From Colwellia sp. TT2012 (GTDB lineage Bacteria; Pseudomonadota; Gammaproteobacteria; Enterobacterales; Alteromonadaceae): a stretch of 64,000 nucleotides of DNA. A program made the translations under genes and the position numbers. The notes below the pieces were generated by a model. The model was not told the DNA's origin. It was given only the letters and a program-made list of their open reading frames with translations, and ran no database searches. Positions 8,068 to 18,068 of the stretch are shown in pieces; positions within the stretch are counted from its first letter, which is position 1; each line of letters opens with the position of its first letter. The stretch is from assembly GCF_001440345.1 (NCBI RefSeq), contig NZ_LJYX01000006.1:930001-994000 (forward strand), in the 5' to 3' direction.

Positions 8068-10170
8068 ATGCAATTAGTCGCTTATTTTAATCAATTTGAT
8101 AAATCGAAGTTACGTCATCTGACTGGGCTGGGTACACCTATTTTGGTCATGGCCGCCCTAGGCATGGTTATGTTACCTATGCCCGCTTGGTTATTAGATA
8201 TCCTGTTTTCTTTTAATATAGCACTATCTCTTGTTGTTTTACTCATTACTGTTTACACCTTAAGACCCCTTGATTTTGGCTCTTTCCCGGCCGTTTTGCT
8301 CGTGGCAACTATTTTACGTTTAGCACTGAATGTCGCCAGTACCCGGATAGTGCTATTAGAAGGTCATGAAGGCCCAGATGCCGCGGGTAAAGTTATCGAA
8401 GCCTTTGGTTCTGTCGTTATTGGTGGCAATTATGCGGTCGGCTTAGTGGTATTTTTAATCTTAATTATTATCAACTTTGTGGTGATCACTAAAGGTGCGG
8501 GCCGCATTGCCGAAGTAACAGCGCGTTTTACCTTAGATGCTATGCCGGGTAAACAAATGGCCATTGATGCCGATTTAAATGCGGGGTTTATTACCCAAGA
8601 AGAAGCAAAAGATCGCCGTATAGAAGTGACCAATGAAGCCGATTTTTATGGCTCAATGGATGGTGCCAGTAAATTCGTCAAAGGTGATGCCATTGCCGGA
8701 ATTCTTATTTTGTTCATTAATATCATTGGTGGCTTAATCATTGGTATGGTGCAACATGACCTAGCCTTTGGCGAGGCAGTTGAAATTTATACTGTTCTGA
8801 CTATTGGTGATGGCCTTGCTGCGCAAATACCAGGTTTATTATTATCGGTTGGTACCGCTATTGTTGTTACCCGTCAAAACACGGCCCAAGACATGGGTGA
8901 ACAAGTTAGCAGCCAATTAGGCCAAGAAAAGTCGCTTTATATTACCGCAGGGGTGATGTTTGTTATGGGGGTTATCCCCGGTATGCCACACTTTGTCTTT
9001 TTATTATTTTCGGCCATGATTGCGGCCACTGCTTTTTTTGGTGCGAGAAAAAAAGAAAACAAAAAAATTGCACAAGAAAAAATAGCCGAAGAAGCACAGG
9101 TGCAGCACCAACAAAAAGAAGAGGACGTGAAAGAATTGGATTGGGATGATGTCAATCAGGTTGATATTATTGGTCTAGAGATTGGTTATCGTTTGATCCC
9201 CCTAGTGGATAAAGCGCAAGGTGGTGAACTACTGAGCCGTATTAAAGGGGTACGAAAAAAGTTATCGCAAGAATTTGGCTTTTTAGTGCCCGCAGTACAT
9301 ATCCGAGATAATTTAGATTTAGACCCAAACAGTTATCAAATATCACTTATGGGTGTTGTTGTTGGCACGGCCGAAATTCGTCATGATCAGGAGCTCGCCA
9401 TTAATCCTGGACAAGTTTTTGGTAAGCTTGAAGGCGTAGCGACAAAGGACCCCGCTTTTGGTCTTGAGGCCACTTGGATTAATCAAAATCAACGTGAACA
9501 AGCACAAACGTTAGGTTACACCGTCGTTGATTCGGCCACCGTATTAGCAACGCATTTAAGTCAGATATTAACCAATAATGCTGCTCAGTTGCTAGGACAT
9601 GAAGAAGTACAAAACTTATTGGACTTACTTGCTAAAAGCTACCCTAAGTTAGTGGAAGGCTTTATTCCTGATACCCTGACTTTAGGCACGGTTGTTAAAG
9701 TACTACAAAGCCTTATGAACGAAGGTGTTGCGGTACGAGATATGCGTTCTATAGTGCAAACTCTGGTTGAATATGGACCGAAGAGCCAAGATGCCGAAGT
9801 TCTCACTGCAGCGGTACGAATAAGTTTAAGAAAATTTATTATCCAAGATCTTGTCGGTGGCGCAAAAGAAGTGCCCGTCATAACTTTGGCTCCAGAATTG
9901 GAACAGATGTTGCATCAGTCTATGCAAATGGCAGGAGATGATGGTGCCGGAATTGAACCTGGTTTAGCGGAGCGCTTACAAAAATCATTAACTGAAGGAG
10001 CAAACCAGCAAGAAATGGCTGGAGATACGCCAATTTTATTAACGTCGGGAATTCTGCGTCAGGTTTTGGCTAAGTTTGTTAAATACACCATACCAAGTTT
10101 ACGCGTGATTTCTTATCAAGAAATCCCTGATGACAAACAAATTAAAATCGTTAGTGCTATTGGGCAATAA
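8068..10170 (+). CDS. flhA: Flagellar export gate protein FlhA
   Basis: FlhA is the large export gate subunit. Its cytoplasmic nonamer ring binds chaperone-substrate complexes. The 700-residue protein has about eight transmembrane segments in its first 330 residues. The conserved FHIPEP-family signature appears around residues 145-175 (KGAGRIAEVTARFTLDAMPG, then DADLNAG). A charged linker (KKENKKIAQEKIAEEAQVQ) leads to the C-terminal domain with LGEIGY-like and HIRDNLDL segments. Length is normal. A putative sigma-54 promoter lies just upstream, so this is probably the first gene of the flhA-flhF-flhG-fliA-che transcription unit. Confidence 0.97.
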   Translation: MQLVAYFNQFDKSKLRHLTGLGTPILVMAALGMVMLPMPAWLLDILFSFNIALSLVVLLITVYTLRPLDFGSFPAVLLVATILRLALNVASTRIVLLEGHEGPDAAGKVIEAFGSVVIGGNYAVGLVVFLILIIINFVVITKGAGRIAEVTARFTLDAMPGKQMAIDADLNAGFITQEEAKDRRIEVTNEADFYGSMDGASKFVKGDAIAGILILFINIIGGLIIGMVQHDLAFGEAVEIYTVLTIGDGLAAQIPGLLLSVGTAIVVTRQNTAQDMGEQVSSQLGQEKSLYITAGVMFVMGVIPGMPHFVFLLFSAMIAATAFFGARKKENKKIAQEKIAEEAQVQHQQKEEDVKELDWDDVNQVDIIGLEIGYRLIPLVDKAQGGELLSRIKGVRKKLSQEFGFLVPAVHIRDNLDLDPNSYQISLMGVVVGTAEIRHDQELAINPGQVFGKLEGVATKDPAFGLEATWINQNQREQAQTLGYTVVDSATVLATHLSQILTNNAAQLLGHEEVQNLLDLLAKSYPKLVEGFIPDTLTLGTVVKVLQSLMNEGVAVRDMRSIVQTLVEYGPKSQDAEVLTAAVRISLRKFIIQDLVGGAKEVPVITLAPELEQMLHQSMQMAGDDGAGIEPGLAERLQKSLTEGANQQEMAGDTPILLTSGILRQVLAKFVKYTIPSLRVISYQEIPDDKQIKIVSAIGQ

Positions 10171-10230
10171 CAATAAGTTAAACGTATGCCTGTGCAACGT
10201 TTTAACTAAGAGCAAAGGTAGAGGTTAGCT

Positions 10231-11796
10231 ATGAAGATTAGACGTTTTGTTGCCAAAGATATGCGTACTGCATTAACACAGATTAAGGAAGAACTTGGCG
10301 TTGATGCGGTAATTATGTCTAATAAAAAAATTCCAGAAGGTGTGGAATTAATGGCTGCTGTTGATTATAACCAAGCCGTGCCTCCGGCAAAATCCCCTGA
10401 GAAGAGGGCAGCAGAAGCTGAAGTACAACTGAATTCATTGAGCCCAAGAGAAGTCAGTAATGATGTCGTTAGCCTGGGTCAACAAACACAGCGGCACAAT
10501 AATACGTCATCTTCGTCTTTATCCTCAGTGGTAAGTGATAATAACGCGGAAGATGTACCCGCTGATAGCTTATCAGCATTACTTAATCGTCAAGTGCAAC
10601 ATCCGCCTCAGTACCCGTCAAGCCATCAAACAGCTCAGCAGCAAGACAGCGGCCTTGATAAAACGACTATAAAACAGCAACTCAAGAGTTTTACTGACCG
10701 TCTTAATCAACCCGATACTGATAGATTGCCGCCAACGATAGCAGAGCAAGGCGCTAACGCGGAAGATGTTCAAGATGATGACCAGATAACGGCTATCGTA
10801 TCGAATAATATATCAAGCCCAAGTCCCTTAGCCGTTGATGTCAATAATGATGTCCAGGTGTCTTCACAAGATTTTGTCAAGATGCAGCAAGAGATGGCCT
10901 CAATTCGTTCATTACTAGAGCATCAAGTTTCAGGTTTAATGTGGCAAGATATGGCGCAAAAAAATCCACAACGCGCAGTACTGGTCAATCGTTTACTGGC
11001 TTTAGGGCTGAATGAACAAATTGCCGATCAAATTGCCGGCTATGTACCTGAACAGTCGACTGCAAAGGAAGCCTGGGCGCAAGCAACTCAACTTATTGCT
11101 AAGCAAATTAATACCACACAAAATGATATTATCACTCGTGGCGGCGTTGTTGCGCTAGTTGGCCCAACAGGGGTAGGTAAAACTACCACCATAGCAAAAC
11201 TTGCTGCAGGTTTCTCGCAAGTACATGGCAGCGATCAAGTGGCTCTTATTTCTACCGATACTTTCCGTATTGCTGGCTTTGAGCAATTAGCCACGTATGG
11301 CAAGATTATTGGCTGTCAGGTGAGCCTTGCTAAAGATAGCCAAGCATTAGATACTCTGTTACAGCAATACTCTAAGAAGAAATTAATTTTAATTGATACT
11401 GCTGGCATGGGACAACGTGACATTCGTTTAGCCGAACAATTAACCGCCTTAGTGGCGAACGCTAGGGTTAGAATTCGAAATTATTTAGTTTTAGCGGCTA
11501 ATACACAACAGGGTGTAATGCAAGAAAACGTAGATCGCTTTAAAAAAATACCATTATCGGGTTGTATTTATACTAAACTCGATGAAAGTATCAGTATTGG
11601 TGAAATAATTACAACTTCGATTCAAAATGGCTTACCAATAGGGTATCTTACTGATGGGCAAAGAGTTCCAGAAGATATTAAAGTTGCAAATGCTGAGAAA
11701 CTAGTTACTCTGGCAGATAAGATGGCAACTAAGTCAGTAAATAACAATGTAAGTGTAATGCGGCCAATGCCAGTTGCTCATGCCGCAATAGTATAA
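10231..11796 (+). CDS. flhF: Polar flagellum placement GTPase FlhF
   Basis: FlhF is an SRP-type GTPase that marks the cell pole for flagellar assembly. The 521-residue product has a conserved N-terminal B domain (MKIRRFVAKDMRTALTQIKE), a long variable Gln/Ser-rich linker (about residues 55-215) and an NG GTPase module. The P-loop GPTGVGKTTT begins near residue 311. STDTFRIAGFEQL, LIDTAGMGQRD and TKLDE follow. Its presence with flhG indicates a polar flagellum. It lies 60 bp after flhA and 46 bp before flhG. Confidence 0.96.
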   Translation: MKIRRFVAKDMRTALTQIKEELGVDAVIMSNKKIPEGVELMAAVDYNQAVPPAKSPEKRAAEAEVQLNSLSPREVSNDVVSLGQQTQRHNNTSSSSLSSVVSDNNAEDVPADSLSALLNRQVQHPPQYPSSHQTAQQQDSGLDKTTIKQQLKSFTDRLNQPDTDRLPPTIAEQGANAEDVQDDDQITAIVSNNISSPSPLAVDVNNDVQVSSQDFVKMQQEMASIRSLLEHQVSGLMWQDMAQKNPQRAVLVNRLLALGLNEQIADQIAGYVPEQSTAKEAWAQATQLIAKQINTTQNDIITRGGVVALVGPTGVGKTTTIAKLAAGFSQVHGSDQVALISTDTFRIAGFEQLATYGKIIGCQVSLAKDSQALDTLLQQYSKKKLILIDTAGMGQRDIRLAEQLTALVANARVRIRNYLVLAANTQQGVMQENVDRFKKIPLSGCIYTKLDESISIGEIITTSIQNGLPIGYLTDGQRVPEDIKVANAEKLVTLADKMATKSVNNNVSVMRPMPVAHAAIV

Positions 11797-11842
11797 GGTT
11801 CTAGCTAGTAGCTAAATAGATATGATTAGAAGTAATAATTAA

Positions 11843-12685
11843 ATGATAGATCAAGCGAGCGGCTTAAGAAAGATGCAAGACCTACAGCAAGTTAAAGTCG
11901 TGGCAGTTTCAGGCGGAAAAGGTGGCGTTGGTAAAACCAACACTGCCCTTAATACAGCCGTTGCTTTAGGGCAACAGGGTAAACGAGTTTTAGTGCTTGA
12001 TGCCGATTTAGGCCTGGCAAATGTCGATGTGATGTTAGGGTTAAGAGTAAAGCGTAACTTATCTCATGTATTATCAGGTGAATGTGAGCTTGATGATATT
12101 ATTATTGAGGGACCCGCAGGGATTAAGATTATCCCCGCAACATCCGGTTCACAGTCTATGGTGGATTTAACGCCATCAGAGCATGCCGGTCTCATTCGAG
12201 CCTTTAGTGAAATGAAAACGCAGTTCGATGTATTGATAATTGATACCGCGGCTGGCATTTCCGATATGGTGTTAAGCTTTACCAGGGCTGCACAGGATGT
12301 CATGTTAGTCGTTTGTGATGAACCCACCTCTATTACTGATTGTTATGCCTTAATGAAATTACTCAGCCGTGATCACGGTGTCTTTAAATTTAAAGTTGTT
12401 GCTAATATGGTTCGTAGTCCTAGAGAAGGACAACAACTTTTTGCCAAATTAACAAAAGTAACTGATAGGTTTCTCGATGTGGCTATAGAGCTAGTCGCGG
12501 TAATACCCTTCGATGAAAATGTTCGCAAATCAGTACGTAAGCAACAACTGATTGTGGAAGCTTATCCTCAATCTCCAGCAGCGTTAGCTTATATTGATTT
12601 AGCCACCAAAGTTAGCCAATGGCCAGTTCCTAAACAAGCTTCAGGACACCTAGAATTCTTTATTGAGCAGTTACTAGGGAACTAA
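11843..12685 (+). CDS. flhG: Flagellar number regulator FlhG (FleN, MinD-like ATPase)
   Basis: FlhG/FleN is a MinD-family ATPase that limits flagella to one per pole by antagonising FlhF and the master activator. The 280-residue protein has a deviant Walker A SGGKGGVGKTN near residue 22, VLVLDADLGLANVDVMLGL, and VLIIDTAAGISD. Upstream of the P-loop, a short N-terminal segment (DQASGLRKMQ) matches the DQAxxLR motif that activates FlhF GTPase activity. It directly follows flhF. Confidence 0.95.
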   Translation: MIDQASGLRKMQDLQQVKVVAVSGGKGGVGKTNTALNTAVALGQQGKRVLVLDADLGLANVDVMLGLRVKRNLSHVLSGECELDDIIIEGPAGIKIIPATSGSQSMVDLTPSEHAGLIRAFSEMKTQFDVLIIDTAAGISDMVLSFTRAAQDVMLVVCDEPTSITDCYALMKLLSRDHGVFKFKVVANMVRSPREGQQLFAKLTKVTDRFLDVAIELVAVIPFDENVRKSVRKQQLIVEAYPQSPAALAYIDLATKVSQWPVPKQASGHLEFFIEQLLGN

Positions 12686-12728
12686 ATAACTGAGTAATTA
12701 AGCATGTCTTCAATGAGAGCAATAATAC

Positions 12729-13448
12729 GTGGTAAAAGCAAATAGCTACAATAGTCTAATTGATAAAACAGCTTTGCTTGAACAACATGCTGTTTTGGTC
12801 AAGCGCATTGCCTACCATTTACTGGCAAGGTTGCCAGCAAGTGTGATAGTCGATGACTTAATTCAATCGGGTATGATTGGTTTATTTGAAGCAGCCAACA
12901 ATTTTGATAACAGTAAAGGCGCTAGCTTTGAAACGTTTGCTGGTATTAGAATTCGTGGTGCTATGCTTGATGAAATACGTCGAGGCGATTGGACGCCACG
13001 TTCTGTTCACAAAAATAGCAGAATGATAAGTGAAGCAATTAAACAACTCGAAGCGCAACGTGGTCGAGATGTTTCTGATATTGAAGTGGCTGAAAAACTT
13101 GATATTTCACTAAATGACTACCATCATATATTAAGTGAAGTTAGTACAGGAAAAATACTCGGTATTGACGATTTAGGCGTTAATGAAGATGCGATAAAAT
13201 CAGCTGATAGTTGCCGTGGTGATGATCCATATCATAGTATTGAACACAGTGCTTTTAAAAAAGGCCTAGCTCAATGCATTAGCTCTTTACCCGAGAGAGA
13301 AGCTTTAGTACTGTCTCTATATTACGATGAAGAATTGAACTTACGAGAAATAGGTCAAGTTCTTGATGTAAGTGAATCAAGGGTAAGCCAAATACATAGT
13401 CAAGCGATGCATCGTCTAAAAGCACGCATGCATTCTTGGCAAAGTTAG
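12729..13448 (+). CDS. fliA: Flagellar sigma factor sigma-28 (FliA)
   Basis: FliA directs transcription of late flagellar and chemotaxis genes. The 239-residue sigma-70-family protein contains region 2 (about residues 20-90, with VDDLIQSGMIGLFEAA and GASFETFAGIRIRGAMLDEIRR). It also contains region 3 and region 4 with LSLYYDEELNLREIGQVL followed by the helix-turn-helix VSESRVSQIHSQA. Initiation is at a GTG; no ATG is available nearby. It follows flhG by 43 bp and precedes cheY. The anti-sigma factor FlgM is not in this window. Confidence 0.96.
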   Translation: MVKANSYNSLIDKTALLEQHAVLVKRIAYHLLARLPASVIVDDLIQSGMIGLFEAANNFDNSKGASFETFAGIRIRGAMLDEIRRGDWTPRSVHKNSRMISEAIKQLEAQRGRDVSDIEVAEKLDISLNDYHHILSEVSTGKILGIDDLGVNEDAIKSADSCRGDDPYHSIEHSAFKKGLAQCISSLPEREALVLSLYYDEELNLREIGQVLDVSESRVSQIHSQAMHRLKARMHSWQS

Positions 13449-13553
13449 CTAAAATTGTCAGCTGAGCGCTTACTATAAAAATAACTACCTTGTTAGGTAA
13501 AAAAAGTATACATAGAAAAACTAATTAATTTGAATGTTTTGCCGGAGGGTGCC

Positions 13554-13937
13554 TTGGATAAAAATATGAAAGTGCTTGTTGTTGATGACTTTTCAACCAT
13601 GAGACGTATAGTGAAAAATTTGTTACGAGATTTAGGGTTTACCAACATTCAAGAGGCGGATGATGGCAATACAGCTTTACCTATGCTTCAAGGTGGTAAT
13701 TTTGACTTTGTGGTAACAGACTGGAACATGCCCGGCATGCAAGGTATCGATTTGCTAAAAGCAATCCGTGCAGATGCGAGCCTATCACATATCCCAGTAT
13801 TACTTATTACCGCAGAAGCTAAAAAAGAACAAATCGTGATGGCAGCTCAAGCAGGTGTTAATGGCTATATTGTTAAACCTTTTACCGCCGCAACATTAAA
13901 AACTAAGATAGAGAAAATTTTTGAGCGCTTAGCTTAA
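13554..13937 (+). CDS. cheY: Chemotaxis response regulator CheY
   Basis: CheY carries the phosphoryl signal from CheA to FliM. I place the start at the TTG giving [18 protein letters not shown], because GGAGGG stands at 13544-13549 with ideal spacing and the N-terminus then matches other CheY proteins. An upstream in-frame TTG at 13530 would add eight unusual residues. With this start the acidic pair is D11-D12, the phosphoacceptor is D56 (VVTDWNMPG), and the conserved Lys is in YIVKPFT. The length is 127 residues, a single receiver domain. Confidence 0.95.
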   Translation: MDKNMKVLVVDDFSTMRRIVKNLLRDLGFTNIQEADDGNTALPMLQGGNFDFVVTDWNMPGMQGIDLLKAIRADASLSHIPVLLITAEAKKEQIVMAAQAGVNGYIVKPFTAATLKTKIEKIFERLA

Positions 13938-14011
13938 TGTGCGAACTTTAGTTAGCACATTAGTGCTTAGCTAAAGTAAGGTTTTGATAAATATTGTATT
14001 AAGGACTTTGC

Positions 14012-14755
14012 ATGACTATAGCTATGACGGGGCGGATCTCATTAGAGCAAGCGAAATCTGTGGTTGAGTTTTTAGAATTAGGTCAGCAAGATGAAGCAAA
14101 TGCTATTATTGCTGAGATTCAAAACCCAATCAATTCGGAACTTTTTGCTGAAATTGGTAAATTAACACGGCAGCTTCATGATTCGTTAACAAATTTTCAG
14201 TTAGACTCTAGGTTGTCTGATCTCGCTACCTCAGATATCCCCGATGCCAAAGAACGGTTGAATTTTGTTATTACCAGAACAGAAGAAGCCGCTAATAAAA
14301 CGATGGATGCAGTTGAGGCTATTTTTCCGGTGGTAAATACTATGGCCGAACAAGTAGCCGCCGTAAATCCCTCATGGACTAAGTTGATGAATAATGAGTT
14401 AGACTTAAGCGAGTTTAAATCATTGTGCCTTGATATCGATACCTTATTAAAAAATACCGGTAAAGAAACCCAACATATACATAGTTTAATGACTGACGTG
14501 TTAATGGCACAAGATTTTCAAGATTTAACGGGCCAAGTCATTCGTAAAGTTATTGACCTAGTACGAGAAGTGGAAGAAAGTTTAATAAACATGTTAACGG
14601 CTTTTGGAATCTCTGCTGAACCAGCGCAGGAGAAAGCACTGCCTAAAGTAGGTAAAAATCTTGTTGAAGGACCGATTATAAATAAAGAAAATAGAGATGA
14701 TGTAGTAGCAGATCAAGATGATGTCGACGATCTTTTGTCAAGTTTAGGATTTTAA
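14012..14755 (+). CDS. cheZ: CheY-phosphate phosphatase CheZ
   Basis: CheZ dephosphorylates CheY-P and resets the motor. The 247-residue, mostly helical protein contains the catalytic helix motif AQDFQDLTGQVIRKV around residues 166-180, with the conserved Asp and Gln. It ends with the acidic amphipathic CheY-binding tail DVDDLLSSLGF. It lies between cheY and cheA, with 13 bp to cheA. Confidence 0.95.
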   Translation: MTIAMTGRISLEQAKSVVEFLELGQQDEANAIIAEIQNPINSELFAEIGKLTRQLHDSLTNFQLDSRLSDLATSDIPDAKERLNFVITRTEEAANKTMDAVEAIFPVVNTMAEQVAAVNPSWTKLMNNELDLSEFKSLCLDIDTLLKNTGKETQHIHSLMTDVLMAQDFQDLTGQVIRKVIDLVREVEESLINMLTAFGISAEPAQEKALPKVGKNLVEGPIINKENRDDVVADQDDVDDLLSSLGF

Positions 14756-14768
14756 TGGGAGTTACTGC

Positions 14769-16862
14769 ATGTCTTTTGAAGCAGATGAAGAAATTTTACA
14801 GGACTTTTTAGTAGAAGCGGGTGAAATCTTAGAGTCACTTTCAGAAGAGCTGGTTGAGCTCGAAAATGACGTAGATAATGCTGAGTTATTGAATTCGATA
14901 TTCCGTGGTTTTCATACTATTAAAGGGGGTGCCGGTTTTTTAAATCTTGGAGCACTTGTTGATGTCTGTCACGGTGCAGAAAATATATTCGACCTTTTAC
15001 GTACTGGGAAACGCTCGGTTAATCCTGAACTAATGGATACTATATTATCCGCATTAGACTCGATTAATGACATGTTTGTTCAGGTACAAAGTCGAGAACC
15101 TCTTGCTCCAGCAGATGCGACATTAATAGCTGAACTCGAGACGTTGAGTCACCCCGAAGGCGTAAACACTCCATCAGCTAGCCCAAATGTTATTAGCTCG
15201 GTGTCTGAATCAAGCTCAAATGATGAAATGAGTGAAGATGAGTTTGAGCGACTCTTAGATGAATTACATGGTTCAGGTAGTGTTCCTACCTCCCCTACAC
15301 CCTCTACTACTAGCGCCATTGGTTCAAGTGATGAGATCAGCGATGATGAATTTGAATCATTATTAGATGAATTACATGGCCAAGGTGCCTTTTCTGCTGA
15401 TGCAGGGGAGACAACAAACAGTAGCATTAGTAGTTCAAATGGTGATATTGACGATCTGGAGTTTGAAAAATTATTGGATGAACTTCATGGTAAAGGTAAT
15501 GCCCCCAAAGCTACAGCTACTTCGATAACTCATGCTAATGTAAGTACAGCGCCTAACATTACTAAAAAAGAAGAACCTGCATCGCCTCAGGCTAAAACTG
15601 TCGCCAAAAAATCTCCCGCGAAAGCTACTAAAAAGGCTGCGACACCTGCACCAGCAAGCGAAACAACCGTGCGAGTGGACACCAAACGACTTGACCAAAT
15701 AATGAATATGGTGGGGGAATTAGTCTTAGTCAGGAATCGCTTAATGAGCCTAGGCTTAGTTTCAGATGATGAAGAGTTGAATAAAGCGGTTACTAATTTA
15801 GATGCGGTAACCACCGACCTTCAGGGCGCTGTCATGAAAACACGTATGCAGCCAATTAAAAAGGTTTTTGGTCGTTTTCCTCGTGTCGTTCGCGATTTAG
15901 CTCGTAGTATGAAAAAAGAAATATCACTAATTTTAGAAGGTGAAGAGACTGACTTAGATAAAAATTTAGTGGAAGCTCTTGCTGATCCTTTAGTGCATTT
16001 AGTTAGAAACTCCGTAGATCATGGCATCGAAGATCCAGATGTTCGTGAAGCTATGGGCAAACCTAGAGAAGGTACCGTTGTCCTATCGGCTTCACAAGAG
16101 GGCGATCATATATTACTCACCATTAAAGATGATGGTGCGGGCATGGATCCTGAAAAATTAAAAAGTATCGCTATTGACCGTGGTGTACTTGATACCGAGT
16201 CGGCTGCTAGAATGTCAGATAAAGAAGCCTTTAGTCTTATTTTTGCTCCAGGGTTCTCTACTAAAACTGAAATTTCTGAGGTTTCGGGCCGTGGCGTCGG
16301 CATGGATGTGGTGAAAACCAAAATCACTCAACTTAACGGTACGGTAAATATTGATTCTGAGCTAGGTGTAGGAACAGTACTTGAAATTAAAGTGCCATTA
16401 ACCTTAGCGATACTACCGACATTAATGGTCGTGGTCGGTAAACAAACCTTTGCTTTACCACTTTCCGCTGTTAATGAAATTTTTCACTTAGACTTATCTA
16501 AGACTAACAATGTTGATGGGCAACTGACCATTATAGTTCGAGATAAAGCTATACCCTTATTTTATCTCGATCAGTGGCTAGTGCGTAATTTTGTGGAGAA
16601 AACCCGTGATAAAGGTCATGTTGTTATCGTTCAACTTGGAAATCAACAAGTTGGATTTGTCGTTGATAGCCTAATAGGTCAAGAAGAAGTTGTGATTAAG
16701 CCACTTGATAGGTTACTCCATGGAACGCCAGGAATGGCTGGTGCAACGATTACCAGTGATGGCGGTATTGCACTCATTTTAGATATAGGAAATCTACTAA
16801 AATATTATGCAAAAAAATCACCTGTTAATAAAAAATTACGCATTAATGATTCCCAAAAATAA
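14769..16862 (+). CDS. cheA: Chemotaxis histidine kinase CheA with triple acidic linker repeat
   Basis: CheA autophosphorylates in response to receptor state and feeds CheY and CheB. The 697-residue protein has a P1 HPt domain with the phosphorylated His49 (FRGFHTIKGGAGF). P3 dimerisation starts near residue 301. The P4 ATPase has LVRNSVDHGIE, DDGAGMD and GRGVGMDVVK, and a CheW-like P5 domain follows. Between P1 and P3 I see no recognisable P2 CheY-binding domain. Instead three copies of an acidic motif of the form DEFExLLDELHGxG begin at about residues 154, 190 and 227, followed by an Ala/Lys/Pro-rich linker. In Vibrio, a CheA region between P1 and P3 binds ParP; the repeats may serve that role here (inference). 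parP is encoded downstream. Confidence 0.96.
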   Translation: MSFEADEEILQDFLVEAGEILESLSEELVELENDVDNAELLNSIFRGFHTIKGGAGFLNLGALVDVCHGAENIFDLLRTGKRSVNPELMDTILSALDSINDMFVQVQSREPLAPADATLIAELETLSHPEGVNTPSASPNVISSVSESSSNDEMSEDEFERLLDELHGSGSVPTSPTPSTTSAIGSSDEISDDEFESLLDELHGQGAFSADAGETTNSSISSSNGDIDDLEFEKLLDELHGKGNAPKATATSITHANVSTAPNITKKEEPASPQAKTVAKKSPAKATKKAATPAPASETTVRVDTKRLDQIMNMVGELVLVRNRLMSLGLVSDDEELNKAVTNLDAVTTDLQGAVMKTRMQPIKKVFGRFPRVVRDLARSMKKEISLILEGEETDLDKNLVEALADPLVHLVRNSVDHGIEDPDVREAMGKPREGTVVLSASQEGDHILLTIKDDGAGMDPEKLKSIAIDRGVLDTESAARMSDKEAFSLIFAPGFSTKTEISEVSGRGVGMDVVKTKITQLNGTVNIDSELGVGTVLEIKVPLTLAILPTLMVVVGKQTFALPLSAVNEIFHLDLSKTNNVDGQLTIIVRDKAIPLFYLDQWLVRNFVEKTRDKGHVVIVQLGNQQVGFVVDSLIGQEEVVIKPLDRLLHGTPGMAGATITSDGGIALILDIGNLLKYYAKKSPVNKKLRINDSQK

Positions 16863-16928
16863 TATGTTTTTTGTATTACCAAGTATGACTATACAGCGTG
16901 AATTAAGTAGCGTTATCAGAGAGGTTAA

Positions 16929-18068
16929 ATGGCCTACAAGGTACTAGTTGTTGATGACTCTAGCTTTTTTAGACGTAGAGTTACTGATATTCTTAATAAA
17001 GATCCAAAATTGAACGTTATTGATGTTGCAGTTAATGGCAAAGAAGCAGTTGAGAAAGCTATATTGCTAAAGCCTGATGTCATCACTATGGATATAGAAA
17101 TGCCAGTGCTTAATGGTATCGACGCTGTAAAGCAAATTATGGCGAAATCGCCAACAGCAATATTGATGTTTTCATCGCTAACACATCAAGGGGCTAAAGC
17201 AACCCTTGATGCACTTGATGCCGGAGCTTTAGATTTCTTACCGAAAAAATTTAGTGAAATTGCAAAAAACACCGATGAAGCGGGTAGTTTATTACGGCAA
17301 CGGGTTGTTGAAATAGCACGAAAATCTAGCTTTGAAAAACCGAAAGCCGCGAATCAGACTGGGGTTACCCGTCCGCCCATAGCAAAAGTAAGGTTGACAG
17401 CAAACGTTACAAAAACGTCAAACTCCTATACTCCGGAATTTTCCTCGGCACTTAAAGATAAAAAAACACTTAAGCGTAGCTCTGGTAAGGAATACAAACT
17501 CTTAGCTATTGGTACTTCAACCGGTGGTCCAGTAGCACTGCAAAAAATATTGGTGCAATTGGATCAAGATTTTCCATTACCTATTATTATTGTTCAGCAT
17601 ATGCCTGCGGCATTCACTGCAGCTTTTGCCAGTCGTTTAAATACCTTGTGTAAAATATCAATTAAAGAAGCAGCGGATGGCGATGTACTAAAACCTGGTT
17701 GTGCTTATTTAGCTCCAGGTGGTCGGCAAATGATTATTATTGGCAGTGAAAATTCAGCAAAAATCAAAATTCTCGATGATGACTCCCCAAAAATTACTTT
17801 TAAGCCGAGTGTTGATATCAGTTTTGGCTCAGCAGCTAAAACCTTTGCCGGTAAAGTGCTTGGGGTGATTCTTACAGGCATGGGCTCTGATGGTAAAGAA
17901 GGGTCGAGGATGTTAAAAGCTAAAGGCTCGACCATTTGGTCGCAAGATGAACAATCCTGTGTTGTTTATGGTATGCCTCAAGCGGTAGATAAAGCTGGCT
18001 TGTCTCAGTTGTCCTTGCCACTAGATTCAATAGCGGCCTCAATGGTTAAGGAAATTGGCCATGGATAA
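16929..18068 (+). CDS. cheB: Chemotaxis methylesterase CheB
   Basis: CheB removes methyl groups from chemoreceptors during adaptation and can deamidate receptor Gln residues. The 379-residue protein has an N-terminal receiver domain with D9-D10 and phosphoacceptor D55 (VITMDIEMP). After a linker comes the methylesterase domain with the catalytic Ser in [10 protein letters not shown], His in QHMP and Asp in GMGSDGKEG. CheR, the opposing methyltransferase, is not in this window. The end of the gene overlaps the start of the motC-like gene by 8 bp. Confidence 0.96.
   Translation: MAYKVLVVDDSSFFRRRVTDILNKDPKLNVIDVAVNGKEAVEKAILLKPDVITMDIEMPVLNGIDAVKQIMAKSPTAILMFSSLTHQGAKATLDALDAGALDFLPKKFSEIAKNTDEAGSLLRQRVVEIARKSSFEKPKAANQTGVTRPPIAKVRLTANVTKTSNSYTPEFSSALKDKKTLKRSSGKEYKLLAIGTSTGGPVALQKILVQLDQDFPLPIIIVQHMPAAFTAAFASRLNTLCKISIKEAADGDVLKPGCAYLAPGGRQMIIIGSENSAKIKILDDDSPKITFKPSVDISFGSAAKTFAGKVLGVILTGMGSDGKEGSRMLKAKGSTIWSQDEQSCVVYGMPQAVDKAGLSQLSLPLDSIAASMVKEIGHG

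Noticed and set aside
13530..13553. Upstream TTG as the cheY start
   Set aside because: The GGAGGG site lies downstream of it and correctly positions the TTG at 13554, which gives a standard CheY N-terminus.
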